Under the pieces are notes generated by a model. It had not been told where the DNA came from, ran no database searches, and was given only the letters and a program-made list of their open reading frames with translations. A stretch of DNA of 64,000 nucleotides from Carposina sasakii (Eukaryota > Arthropoda > Insecta > Lepidoptera > Carposinidae): positions 14,136,001 to 14,200,000 of the forward strand of contig CP053154.1 in the NCBI GenBank assembly GCA_014607495.2, written 5' to 3'. This document shows, piece after piece, positions 21,401 through 30,290 of the stretch (the first letter of the stretch is position 1; each line of letters opens with the position of its first letter). Position numbers and translations under genes: made by a program.

Positions 21401-23238
21401 ACAAAAAATCTACCTAGTCTCACTTCATATACTCCACCGCATACTACAAACTGGTCGTTAGGTTTCCCCACTACGTTAGTATTTAAAATCACACTACCGC
21501 TAAAATCTGTCTCTGTAGCGGCCCGTACACTAGCTACCCCATAAATTACAGTATGTGCTAAAATTCTTGCAGGTTCTAATTTTTTTTCATCATGCAAATT
21601 AAAATTCGGAAGCTCGCTGTCTACATGCAAAAATTGCAGTTTTCTTGCATCTTTGTATACCACTATATGTGACTGCTCGGAGTAAGTCTGTCCTACAAGC
21701 ATGGGCTTTTCGAGGAGGTAGTTGCTTACGACTCTAGTCATTACGGTGGCAGTCACACCGTCAATTGTCATGGTTAACTCTATAGAACCTATTGATTTTA
21801 CGAGATTATTTCCGAAACCCTTCATCGTTAAAGGGGCATGATCGTGTTCGAGCCCAAGGCTTCCGAAATCGGATTCGCGTATTAATGTTACCTCGCTGCC
21901 AAGGTCGATAAAGGCCTCCAGTGTCACACCATTAACGTTTATGGGTTTTATGAACTTGTTACACGGCTTTGATGGTTCAGGAACCGCTATGCGCATGGCC
22001 TTAGCTACAGTATCGACCTTTGGTAACCCGGCCTCTGACTTTTGTCTACACATTTCAGGCTTATGTCCTATCTTTTGACATATACTACATTTGACTAGAG
22101 GTTTAGGACACCGTGAGAAAATGTGGCCTTTTTCCTTGCAGTTATAGCAAAATATATTAGGATTTACCTTCGAGATACCCACAGTTTTATTATAAGCTTT
22201 ATCGTCTCCCCCGTTTACATTCCTATCTCTATACAAAGGATATTGAACAGATGGTTCTTTATTACTACTCAACAAAAACTTAAGTAATTGATCGGGTTCC
22301 TCACAACGTAACGCTAACGCACTCGACCGCATTGTTCTATCTACGATCCCGTGAATGAGGCAATCCACGGCTCGCCTACCAGTGATTTCACATTGGTTGA
22401 GTAGCGCTAACTTTTCATAAAAGTAGTTTTCAATAGGTTCTTGATGCTTGCTTTTTCGCTTTAACATATCTTCTAATAGTTGTCCATAGTTTTGTTCTGA
22501 CGGAAAGGCACTAAGCAACTTAGCTTGCCACTCATCCCATGTGAATAAAATAGTGCTAAGACTCTCATACCATTTCTTAGCTAATCCCGTTAATTTCTGC
22601 ATAGCAAAGTGTATCACAGTCTTCTCGTCCCAACCGTAAACCTTAGAACATTCATTAACTTTCTTTAACCATACGTCTATACGTTGATTCTTTTCAGAGG
22701 GGTTAAATTCTGGAATAATGTTTTTGTGGTCGATGCTTCTATTAATCGAAATTGGGTTCTGGTTTGGCGGTTGAGACGGTAAGACGTCCTTAATGGACTT
22801 AATAATTTCAACAATATCTCTAGATGAAAAAGTAGGAGTACATGACCTTTTTAGGCGTCGATCGATGCTCGTGGAGTCCCTTGGTGCTCTGTCACGCCTT
22901 GTTCGGACATCCGATTCGCGGCTGCGACTTCGGGGCTCATGGTGGACCCCCGACCTCGACGTCCGACTTCTGCTGCGACGCCTACGGTTGCGCGGTGAGC
23001 TGAGGCGTTCGCTTCGCCGGGACCGTTGATCAGCGTCACGATCCTTTTGCAGCTCTTCTTCCATCTGTCTAATCCGCTCCTGTTCTCTTCTTAACGCGAG
23101 CTCCCGTTCCAAAAGTCGACAGCTACGGCTACTACTGCGTCTTCTTAATCGAGCACTCGCATCGCTACGTTTGGAACGGGACCGCTCCCGCCTAGGCGTT
23201 TCCAAGCTGCGGTTTCCATTCCCACTTTTATTCTCCAT
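18460..23238 (-). CDS. gag-pol: Ty3/gypsy Gag-Pol polyprotein, element 1
   Basis: One ORF encodes the capsid, protease, reverse transcriptase, RNase H and integrase of an LTR retrotransposon. I chose the ATG at 23238 (ATAATGG context), giving 1592 aa; the frame runs 24 codons further up without a better start. The N-terminus is an Arg/Ser-rich coiled region. Two zinc knuckles, CYNCKEKGHIFSRC and CSICQKIGHKPEMC, lie near residues 364-399. A protease motif FIDLGSEV is near 443. The RT has YIDD near 873, and RNase H has HTDASKLG near 1010. The integrase zinc motif is near 1210-1250, and the D, D and E (IDHLGP, SDRGS, GQVERYN) are near 1289, 1347 and 1382. The C-terminus is acidic. After YIDDLLIFGKSPAE the protein jumps to KANLKLNFSKC, which implies an in-frame loss of roughly 20 residues in the RT, so activity is doubtful despite the open frame. 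Confidence 0.93.
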   Translation of the reverse strand: MENKSGNGNRSLETPRRERSRSKRSDASARLRRRSSSRSCRLLERELALRREQERIRQMEEELQKDRDADQRSRRSERLSSPRNRRRRSRSRTSRSGVHHEPRSRSRESDVRTRRDRAPRDSTSIDRRLKRSCTPTFSSRDIVEIIKSIKDVLPSQPPNQNPISINRSIDHKNIIPEFNPSEKNQRIDVWLKKVNECSKVYGWDEKTVIHFAMQKLTGLAKKWYESLSTILFTWDEWQAKLLSAFPSEQNYGQLLEDMLKRKSKHQEPIENYFYEKLALLNQCEITGRRAVDCLIHGIVDRTMRSSALALRCEEPDQLLKFLLSSNKEPSVQYPLYRDRNVNGGDDKAYNKTVGISKVNPNIFCYNCKEKGHIFSRCPKPLVKCSICQKIGHKPEMCRQKSEAGLPKVDTVAKAMRIAVPEPSKPCNKFIKPINVNGVTLEAFIDLGSEVTLIRESDFGSLGLEHDHAPLTMKGFGNNLVKSIGSIELTMTIDGVTATVMTRVVSNYLLEKPMLVGQTYSEQSHIVVYKDARKLQFLHVDSELPNFNLHDEKKLEPARILAHTVIYGVASVRAATETDFSGSVILNTNVVGKPNDQFVVCGGVYEVRLGRFFVMIIPCSTSKFCCLQENFIFTRAEHVQAVDKLSEVDASLIHNGSHTDKKEFSTHFLDEKQLQLGTNVSENDRITLIELLKRHEECFAYDLASLGCTNTTEMKIELSSDRPVVYRPYRLSYHEREKVRTMVDEMLQAGIIRESVSHYASPIILVKKKEGGVRLCVDYRLLNSITMKERYPIPVIEDEIARLAGQAWFITLDLMSGYYQGPIAESSRHLTAFVTPDGQYEYNRMPFGLANAPAVFQRMMNHVLGSARFNKATVYIDDLLIFGKSPAECKANLKLNFSKCSFLQNEITYLGVEISAAGMWPGKVKIQSVIDFPQPENVHNARQFLGLVSYFRKFIQGFAQLAQPITRLLKKNATWEWGRDQKESFETLKTKLVERPVLAIYDPSAETELHTDASKLGVGGILLQRPVGSGSSFHPVVYYSRQTTPEERNFHSYELETLAVVCALKKLRVYLLGKPFRIVTDCSALRSTFAKRDLIPRIARWWLALQEFECTIDYRAGIKMGHVDALSKNAVVDAETICPERYPSVMAINNEDWLLTLQLGDSELLRIRDIVNSNLDPKGVEHIKSNYVLKDNKLYRCLGGDKECLRWVVPKGARWQICKRNHDDIGHVGFEKTFDRIKRNYWFAKMKRFTKKYVEACIDCAYAKKTSTTREGLLHPIEKIQRPFHTLHIDHLGPFVRSKTGHTHILAIVDSFTKFLFIRPVKNTNTQNVIRSLQDIFDTFRSPERIISDRGSCFTSHAFRRFCLDRGIKHVLNAVASPRSNGQVERYNRTILDSLTAQSVRTDEKEWDRELGRIQWGLNNTVQKTIGRAPAEVMFGTEMTSEYNPVLNEVSNVELSESSLSSIRTEVKRRIDKAQNEQKQRYDQGRRPARSYKIGELVKITKVMFQNNGQSTKLMPSYEGPFKVIKVLGNDRYKVAPIPGYEGMKNRRKTTVAADRMRPWIHIASLEMDDDDDSQINMADVSNNINDDDDSEH

Positions 23239-23310
23239 TATCTGAAAACTCGCCCCATAAATAATATGAGTAAGCATATACTTAAAAGCACAAAAAGAAA
23301 GAAAATACAA

Positions 23311-23737
23311 AATGAAAAACCAGATTGACGTTTTATTATTAAATATCTCGGTAAAACGGTAAGCCGTACAGCAAAACTGATGAAATCTTTACCCCCTTAC
23401 ACGCCACGTGCGGGGCAGACAGTACACTTCCCATAACCAAATTTACTTAAGGGTAGGTAATTTTTTTTTTTATTCGAAAAATTCTTAAACTGCCACAATG
23501 CTATCAACCGTTTATATTCAAAATAATGTTGGACCTACTAATACTACTGTCAATTACTACATTAATTCCCATACAAAAATATTGTTCAACAATTTTAGTT
23601 TATTAAGAAAATTGCTAGCATTAACTGGTTTCAGAAAAACTTATAACCGACAAATTCGATTAACCGAAAATATGTGGGTACTAAAATTTTAAATGTAGGC
23701 GATTACTTACAGAGTTTCGTTATCCCACTGGCTGACT
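23311..23737 (-). other. Ty3/gypsy element 1, 5' leader with candidate primer-binding site
   Basis: In element sense the leader begins AGTCAGCCAGTGGGATAACG. A TGG start for tRNA priming lies about 10 nt in, which is further from the LTR than usual, so the primer tRNA is not assigned. Confidence 0.55.
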
Positions 23738-24016
23738 TGTTATCACTTCCAAGAAACGTAATGAAAACACTGTGTTCTTTCTAATGGTATAATTACTATA
23801 TAATTGCTTCTCCAAAAGTTACACTAATTTACACTTTTTTTCTGAGCGTCCGCTCGACACCGCTCATTGACCGAGAATGTTATTGCCGCCAAAACCCCAT
23901 CCCTGACATTCGTTCTTCTCGGACGTTGCTATGGCGGGCGGACCTTATGTCACCAGAATGGTCAGTGCAGCTACTTTTTACTTGAAATTAACCTCGAAAA
24001 ATAATCAAACCTTACA
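23738..24016 (-). repeat. Ty3/gypsy element 1, 5' LTR
   Basis: 279 bp, matching 17208-17486 with one substitution seen. It is followed by the CGTC target duplication. Confidence 0.93.
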
Positions 24017-24020
24017 CGTC

Positions 24021-24200
24021 ATACAGGGAACTGTATATTATATAGAGGTTAACAAAAGGGGTATGTTATCCGAAATGCCAATATTCCGCTACGGAGAATC
24101 TGTCCACGAAAAATTAAACGTGAAATCACAATATGTTCATTTTGCCAGATATTATGGACAATTCCTAAAAAACTCAGGAATGTTCATAAATAATCTTTAA
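24021..24200. mobile_element. MITE family C relative, diverged
   Basis: Starts ATACAGGGAACTG and contains AAAAGGGGTATGTTATCCGA, ACGTGAAATCACA and AACTCAGGAATGTTCATA, which parallel words in the family C copies at 1221 and 57222. It abuts the gypsy element's right target duplication. Confidence 0.55.
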
Positions 24201-24573
24201 AAAGAATTTGATTTCGAGTTTAATATTTTGTGAATTACCTTGTACCTATACATAAACGAAAGGAGTTCCACCGACTAAAAGGTCTCACCAACTTCATTTG
24301 AAATGAAAGAGAATTAATCTACCAAGAAGTCTTTGCTCCGAGCATTATTTAACACTAAATGTAAACAATGGCAATGTAAGAAAGTAATTATTTCCCCGGA
24401 AAAAAATATCCATTTTCATTATGCCGCACTAGAATATTGTCCGGGATCATTTCAGGCGGTTTGTCCGGGAAAATAAAGAGACAGCCAGCGGACGGCAATT
24501 CATATTCATAATGTTGTCACAAATAATTAGTTTTCATTATTCACGCTTCCAGAGCCGGCCATTTTTATGCAAT
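24201..24573. other. No gene seen
   Basis: Non-coding; nothing recognised. Confidence 0.4.
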
Positions 24574-24770
24574 ACTAGCTGTTGTCCGCGGCTCCGCTCG
24601 CGCGGTCGTCGGTTATTGCGTGGAAAATAAAAAATTGTTTACGACCAATTCTCAGACCTACTGAATATAACACACAAAATTTCATAAGAATCGGTCAAGC
24701 CGTTTCGGAGAAGTTTGGTAACAACGGCGACACGAGAATTTTATTACACTAGCTGCCGCCGCTACTCCGT
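24574..24770 (-). mobile_element. Helitron-like non-autonomous fragments, type 2
   Basis: Two CTAGCTG heads (about 24577 and 24752) are followed by GC-rich words with CCGCG pairing, then TTTCATAAGAATCGGTCAAG and ACGAGAATTTTATT. Read in reverse, each ends in CTAG as Helitrons do. A related copy in opposite orientation is at 29758-29954. Confidence 0.55.
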
Positions 24771-24881
24771 CCGCGTGAACCACAAAATTAGTCATAAATA
24801 ATACTAACTGGTTTCATATTTGAAAGCTACGAAAATTTTTTACTTACTTTTGTTAATATTTTAGGTTCTACGTATCGATAT

Positions 24882-25143
24882 CACCATCATCATCAGCCTA
24901 TTGCAGTCCACTGCTGGACGTAGGCCTCCCCCCGGGCACGCCACAAGACTGCCATGGGGGTGTTTGCCCATAGTCACCACGCTGGGCATGCGGGTTGGTG
25001 ACCGCAGTTTGTATTTTGGACTATGTTGTCAACACGGGAGGCGCTGCTGCCCACGTCCCGGAAACCCTTAATCGCCTCGTACGTACGATACCCACGGGCA
25101 GACATGGGGTGGTACGAATTCTACTCTGCCGGCACCACGCGGT
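24882..25143 (-). mobile_element. RTE-tailed SINE, copy 4
   Basis: The reverse complement runs from the GCGTGGTGCCGGCAGAGTAG head to an ATGATGATGG tail. The short open frames here are artefacts. Confidence 0.85.
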
Positions 25144-25355
25144 CAACATACAAAAGGATATCACCATACAATTGTTTTATTAAAGAACATATCTACACCA
25201 GTTTTTAGGTTAGACTTCCTACTTTAAAAAGGTGAATATACAGAGAGGCAAAAAGAATATTTTTGGCTTCCATTGGCTTTCAAAAGGCCCCATAATTATT
25301 ATATGGCCATATATCCAATGCACAAACAAACTTCACTTACAGATTTATTATAATA

Positions 25356-25686
25356 CTAGTGCACGCCCGCGACTCCGTCCGCGTGGACTGCAAAAAAAAA
25401 CAAAATGTCCAAATTATCCGGGATAAAAACATTTTCCCGGGATAAAAAGTAGCCTATATGTTAAGTGGGACCTGTCACAATATATTCCTGAAAACTACAT
25501 CGAAATCGGTTCAGCCGTTTAGTGTGCACAAACGCACAGACAAACAGACATACCGACAAACAGACAAAAATTCCAAAAAACTTCTTTTGGATACTATTGC
25601 GTTGATAAAGGTCTCCTATGATATTTTTTCTCATATATCTTCCATGTACAGACAGCGATCCGTTACATTTTTATTATATGTATAGA
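25356..25686 (-). mobile_element. Helitron-like non-autonomous element, type 1
   Basis: 331 bp. On the minus strand it begins TCTATACATATAATAAAAAT and ends GCGGGCGTGCACTAG. It has a GC-rich subterminal hairpin (CGCGGACGGAGTCGCG) and is flanked by A and T, as for Helitron insertion. An internally deleted copy is at 47613-47780. Confidence 0.72.
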
Positions 25687-25861
25687 TATAGATATAGACG
25701 AGTATTTAATAGGTAAGTAGGTACTTTTACTTAAGTAGATTGCTGTGGAAATAAATAATAATTTCTTTATACAAAAATTATTTTCCTTCACAGTAGGTAC
25801 AACTAGACAAATAAAGTATATTATAGTGTCTATGTAAAGTAAGTACCTATGTTATTTTTGT

Positions 25862-25953
25862 CATCATTATCATTTACAGCCCTGGGAAATCCATTGTTGA
25901 ACATAGGCCTCCCCCAACAACCTCCACTCCGACCGGTCGGAAGCAGCCTGCAT
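25862..25953 (-). mobile_element. RTE-clade LINE 3' terminus, very short
   Basis: The reverse complement carries GGTTGTTGGGGGAGGCCTAT and CAGGGCTGTAAATGATAATG. Only the last ~90 bp of the RTE are present. Confidence 0.8.
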
Positions 25954-26214
25954 GTTATTTTTGTGTCTTTACAAATTATTGATATTATAAAAAATTAGGT
26001 TAATGGAATTTTAAAAAATATATATTTTTATCGTTGAAGTTGAAAGTTCATGATAAATGATAATAAGGTGTCTACTATAGCAAAACTTAGTGCCATTTTA
26101 TTTGTTTTCTTAAACACGTCATGTTATCTTAGTGCATAAGCATGATACCTACTTGATATAAATTAATCAGTTTTAGAGTTCCGTACAATTTTTTATATAC
26201 CTACATTATGTATT

Positions 26215-26620
26215 GTCGGAGCCCATTATTGAACTGAAGCATTCTCTCAGGCCATAAACTAGCAACTCGTCATTGGTAATAACAATTTGCCTCTGTCCCC
26301 ACAATGCCAAGCGTGGATGTGGGATCTCATTATGATTCGGCAGTTCTGGGCTACCCCATTTCGGGAAGATAGCTGTGTCTATCTATCTATCTATCAGGGC
26401 CGGCCCGCCCATACGGCGAACGGAGCAGTCGCTCCAGGCGCCAAATCCTAGAGGGCGCCTAAATGGTAAAGATATATATTTATTAAATGTATATATTATT
26501 AGGAGCAAACAGGAGAGGCGCCATAATTGAATCTCGCTCCATTCTAAAATTTACTTCGGACCGGCGCTGCTATCTATCTACATTATTTTAGCTCATCGTC
26601 TGAAAGAATGAATGCCCTTG
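26215..26620 (+). repeat. Repeat family B copy interrupted by a hAT-like MITE
   Basis: Family B words (CATTCTCTCAGGCCATAAAC, GGCAGTTCTGGGCTACCCCA) run to 26380. A CTAT microsatellite and the MITE at 26395 follow. Confidence 0.55.
26395..26569. mobile_element. hAT-like MITE
   Basis: 175 bp. The terminal inverted repeats are CAGGGCCGGCCCG and, from the right end, CAGCGCCGGTCCG. It is flanked by the 8-bp duplication CTATCTAT (26387-26394 and 26570-26577), as expected for hAT transposons, although the host site is a CTAT microsatellite. Confidence 0.72.
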
Positions 26621-27196
26621 AGTTTCTCAGTCGAATCTTACGACATGTCCAGACTCGGTCATCACAATCATCATCTTCCTGCCCTTGTCACATCATTATG
26701 TGGTCGGCGCATTATGGTTTCCTTCGAAACTCACATTGCCATAGAGTCTCACATAATGCTGATATTTTCTAGCACAGCCCTGCACCAGCACAGGACAGAA
26801 TATTTTTTAAGGTATGCTGATGATAATCACATTTCACCGATCCTCTACATCGAGATACTCGTAAAGATATGATAAAATTTGCTTTATCTTATTATGATTA
26901 TGTCAAATTGATAAAAATATTTCTTAAATGATAATAAAACAAAAACATTAAACATATTCATAAGTGTTTTCAAATCAAATATAGGTTTCAGTTACCTACC
27001 GTGTATGTTATTTTGGCTTACTTACTTACGGAACTCTCATTTGAATATGAAGGTGAATTTGCCAAAGAGGTGATATAACTAAACATCATTTGAGAGTTGA
27101 ACTCGGTGTACTTTACGTGCACGAATAGATTTTACACATTTAATACCGGCTTAGTTTTAACAGTTAGTGCGTAGTTTATTTCACTATAAAGTTATT
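26621..27196. other. Upstream region of the carboxylesterase
   Basis: AT-rich. A TTTAATAC word at about 27138 and a possible initiator around TTAACAGTTAG (27157-27167) could form a weak promoter. Nothing stronger was seen. Confidence 0.35.
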
Positions 27197-29726
27197 ATGT
27201 ATTTATTATCTTTATGCATTTTGTCATTTCATTTGTATACGCGTGTTGATTGTGTAGATCCTCAAGTGCATACAAAATATGGATTAATCAAAGGTTTAAA
27301 GGCAACCGATGGAAATTATTCCATGTATTTAGGAATACCTTATGCTAAAGTTAATATATCCAATCCATTTGGGGTAAGTATTTGCATTAATTTTTTTATA
27401 AACTCTAAATTACTTTATTGGTGTTAGGTTTGTTACGTATAACCATTTAACTTCTCGGATTTAGCTCATATTATGTGCTTAAATACGGTAATGATTTTTA
27501 ATTTTATTAGATTTTGATAAGCAAAGATAAAAAATATTTCTGGCAAATTCCAGCCTTCCATTCCGAATCCATACTTGGGTGAAATTTTTGAAGCAAAAGA
27601 TGACTCTGCCAAGTGTCCTCAAATGATTGATGATCAAGCCGTAGGAACCCTCGACTGTCTCAACCTGAACATCTACGTACCAGATTCGGCATCTTCCACT
27701 AACAAGCTACCGGTCCTCATTTTCATATACGGAGGTTCTTTCGTTTTTGGCTCAGCATCAAAAGATTTGTATGGTCCAAAATTTCTCGTCCGAAACGACA
27801 TTGTTTTCATAACTATAAATTACCGAGTCAATATTTATGGCTTTCTATGTCTGAATGAACCGGAAGTACCTGGCAATCAAGGCTTGAGGGATCAATTGGC
27901 AGCACTGCGATGGATCAACGAAAATATAGAATATTTTGGAGGCGACAAAAGCAAAATAACGCTGTCAGGTCAGAGTGCTGGCGCGAGGTCCGTAGACTTC
28001 CAGTTGTTATCCTCGCATCAAAAACTATTTCACCAAATAATTTTAGCAAGTGGAAACTCAATGTGCTATCCGTCTATATCAAAACCAAGTTCCGAGCCAC
28101 TTCTAAGATTGGCTGGGTATTTAGGTTTAACTAATCAGACTATTAAAAACGCTCTTGCCTTATTATCAAATGCAGACATTAAAACAGTAACTGAAGCTCA
28201 TGCTCAAGTCAACCCTGCTTTAACACCTTGTGTTGAAAACAATTTTAAAGGTGTCGAAAAGTTTGTCCGAGATTACACCATAAACCTGCCAATACCTAAT
28301 GTTAAAAATATGCCAATTCTTATGGGATTCACAAATAAAGAGCTGCTTAGGCTTGTAAAAACAAATCCTTATTACGTATCAATCTTCAAAGAATATTTGC
28401 AAAATTATTTCAATGTAGATCAAGAAGTACTTCAGAACATGTACAAAAGGGTCCGAAAATTCTACATTGAAGATAAATTCATCACCGAAACTGTAATATC
28501 TAAGGTAGTTGACTTCGCCACAGATTTCACTTATGCCCATCCTCAGCAAAGATCTCTATACCGATATTTGAAAAATGGTGCCAGCAACATATTTTTATAC
28601 ATGTTTTCTTACGATGGGGATAGGAATTATAATAAAGTGGATACAAATATTACCGCACAAGGTGCAGCACATGCTGACGATCTTGGCTACTTGTTTAACA
28701 TGGCATTCTTCAATGATACTCCTTCAGTAAAAGATCAAATGATCATCGATCGTCTCACCACTCTGTGGGCTGATTTTGTTAAATATGGGTAAGTTCTCCA
28801 TAAAAAATGTAATATAAGTCGTAAAAATATATACTCGTATATCCTGTACTGATGCGAGACTTTACTATAATCAGCTGAATCTCCTTCCGTGCATGTCCTA
28901 AAAGTCAACTAAAGAACTCAGGAACCGTCTCTCTGCCGATAAGCTAACAACTTGTCACTGATTATATACATGATGTAAATACATCTTCTTCTTCTTCAGC
29001 CTATTGCAGTCCACTGCTGGACGTAGGCCTCCCCCTGCCACAGGGAGGGTTTGCCCATAGTCACAACGCTGGGCAGGCGGGTTGGTGACCGCAGTGTGAT
29101 TTTCGGACTATGTTGTCAGTACGGGAGGCGCTACTGCCTATCGCCTCATACGATACCCACGGGCAGGCAGGCAAATACATCTATCTATTTTATGTATAAT
29201 TCTCTCTCCGGTCGTGTCGGCCATCCGTCCCATCGGACTATGAGAGTAACGGAATAGAGTGCATCTGTGTTTGCGCACACTTGTGCACTATGATATCTCC
29301 TGCGTACCTGGCCAATCTCCGTAGAGATTGGTCGCCTTGGCCGAAATACGGTCAGAGATCATCATCATCATCACATCTGTCTCCGCTATGCTGAACGTGG
29401 CTGAGGTATCTGCTTTATGATCCTGCAGCCTTTATGAACACAGCCGTGTCTATTATGTATTTATATGTGTTGAAGTGGGCTAAAAGATTCTTATATTTTT
29501 TAGAGACCCAACTCCAAAAGCTACGGCCCTGTTACCGATAAGATGGAAGCCGGTGACTCATGATGTTATGAACTACTACGGTATTGGTGAAAATATTACT
29601 CTTGGAATTCGACCTTTAAAACAGCGACTCAGTTTTTGGGATAACTTTTTTGAAATATACAAAGAATTTCAAAAAGGCTATAAACCTGCTCCAAGGAGAG
29701 ATAATTATATAAGTAATGAATTATGA
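27197..29726 (+). CDS. Carboxylesterase (alpha/beta-hydrolase, secreted), three exons
   Basis: It hydrolyses carboxylic esters, probably outside the cell. Exons are 27197-27373, 27554-28788 and 29504-29726, with GTAAGT donors and TTCCAG/TTTTAG acceptors. They total 1635 nt, 544 aa, with all phases consistent. The ATG at 27197 gives a signal peptide (MYLLSLCILSFHL...), while the frame upstream lacks another ATG. The nucleophile motif GQSAG has S200. The acid is E322 in GFTNKE, and the histidine is H432 in GAAHADDLGYLF. The oxyanion loop is YGGS (118-121), where most relatives have HGG. Cysteines 80 and 94 fit the conserved first disulphide. There is no ER-retention signal at the C-terminus. 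GQSAG is typical of juvenile hormone esterases but also occurs in other lepidopteran esterases, so the substrate is unknown. Intron 2 holds nested repeats. Confidence 0.93.
28983..29172 (-). mobile_element. RTE-tailed SINE, copy 5, incomplete
   Basis: Begins CTTCTTCTTCAGCCTATTGC and continues to the GATACCCACGGGCAGG word. The head is missing, and about 20 bp is lost around 29035 relative to the other copies. Confidence 0.8.
29190..29374 (+). mobile_element. Family D SINE, body and tail
   Basis: Same body as 2420-2580 in opposite orientation (CGGTCGTGTCGGCCATCCGT, GTGCACTATGATATCTCCTG). It ends in a CATCATCATCATCA tail. Confidence 0.72.
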
Positions 29727-29757
29727 AAAATGTTTTTATGAACAAAAGTGTTTGTCA

Positions 29758-29954
29758 AATAATAAAATTCTCGTGTCGCAATGTTAGTTACCAAACTCCT
29801 ACGAAAGGGCTTGACCGATTTTTATTACATTTTATATATACCTACCTATGTATATTGGGTAGGTCTGAGAATCGTTCGCAATTGAAACTATTTTTATATC
29901 CCTTCTACGCAATAAGCAATATTCACGCAAGCGGAACTGCAGGAACCAGCTAGT
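29758..29954 (+). mobile_element. Helitron-like element, type 2, overlapping the esterase 3' end
   Basis: Starts AATAATAAAATTCTCGTGTC and ends GGAACCAGCTAGT. It is related to 24574-24770 in opposite orientation. Its start supplies the AATAAA at 29761-29766, 34 nt after the esterase stop. Confidence 0.55.
29761..29766 (+). terminator. Candidate polyadenylation signal of the esterase
   Basis: The first AATAAA after the TGA at 29724-29726. It lies within the Helitron-like sequence. Confidence 0.5.
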
Positions 29955-30067
29955 ATTGTATAAAAATCCACTATTTGTCGACTATAATCTTTGTAGCTAA
30001 TTATAACAGTACATAGGAGAAATCTGACCCAAACTTAGCGGTTTCTTTAAATTTTATTTGATACTCC

Positions 30068-30290
30068 TTGTCAATCTTGGCCTTTGTCATTGTTGGCAAT
30101 ACCGAAGGAAAGAGATCGCAAGGCCGGTCACCAATACGATGGTCTGACCAAGTGAAAGGGATCTCATCCATACCTGGTTTCTACAAGGTGGTGAAGGCTG
30201 CTTCTGACTGGAATCGATGGAGAAGAATCGTTCACTTGAAAAGCTCCAGTGACCACGATCCTCAGTAATGAGGGACCGACTAGAGAGAGA
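30068..30290 (+). pseudogene. LINE ORF2 C-terminal remnant
   Basis: An open frame of about 66 codons with SQGRSPIRWSDQVKG, a tryptophan motif WNRWRRIVH, and the end HDPQ. This is the pattern of the last part of an RTE- or CR1-like LINE polyprotein. It is followed by GA repeats. Confidence 0.6.

Larger units (their letters stand above)
17204..24020 (-). mobile_element. Ty3/gypsy LTR retrotransposon 1 (whole element)
   Basis: LTRs at 17208-17486 and 23738-24016 are in direct orientation with a constant offset of 6530. In element sense they start TGTAAGG and end GATAACA. A 4-bp target duplication CGTC lies at 17204-17207 and 24017-24020. The gag-pol ORF is on the minus strand, so the right LTR is the 5' one. 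The two LTRs differ at one position seen (about 17373 against 23903), which implies a young insertion. No envelope ORF is present. Confidence 0.95.
28838..29458 (+). repeat. Repeat family B copy split by SINEs, inside esterase intron 2
   Basis: Family B sequence at 28838-28978 (CTGATGCGAGACTTTACTAT, TAACAACTTGTCACTGATTA) resumes at about 29372 (ACATCTGTCTCCGCTATGCT). The gap between is filled by SINE copy 5 and a family D SINE. Confidence 0.65.

Noticed and set aside
22793..23039. Arg/Leu-rich plus-strand frame and Ala-rich minus-strand frame
   Set aside because: Shadows of the Arg/Ser-rich Gag start of gypsy element 1.
27197..29726. Naming the esterase as juvenile hormone esterase
   Set aside because: GQSAG alone is not enough, and the changed oxyanion loop argues for caution.
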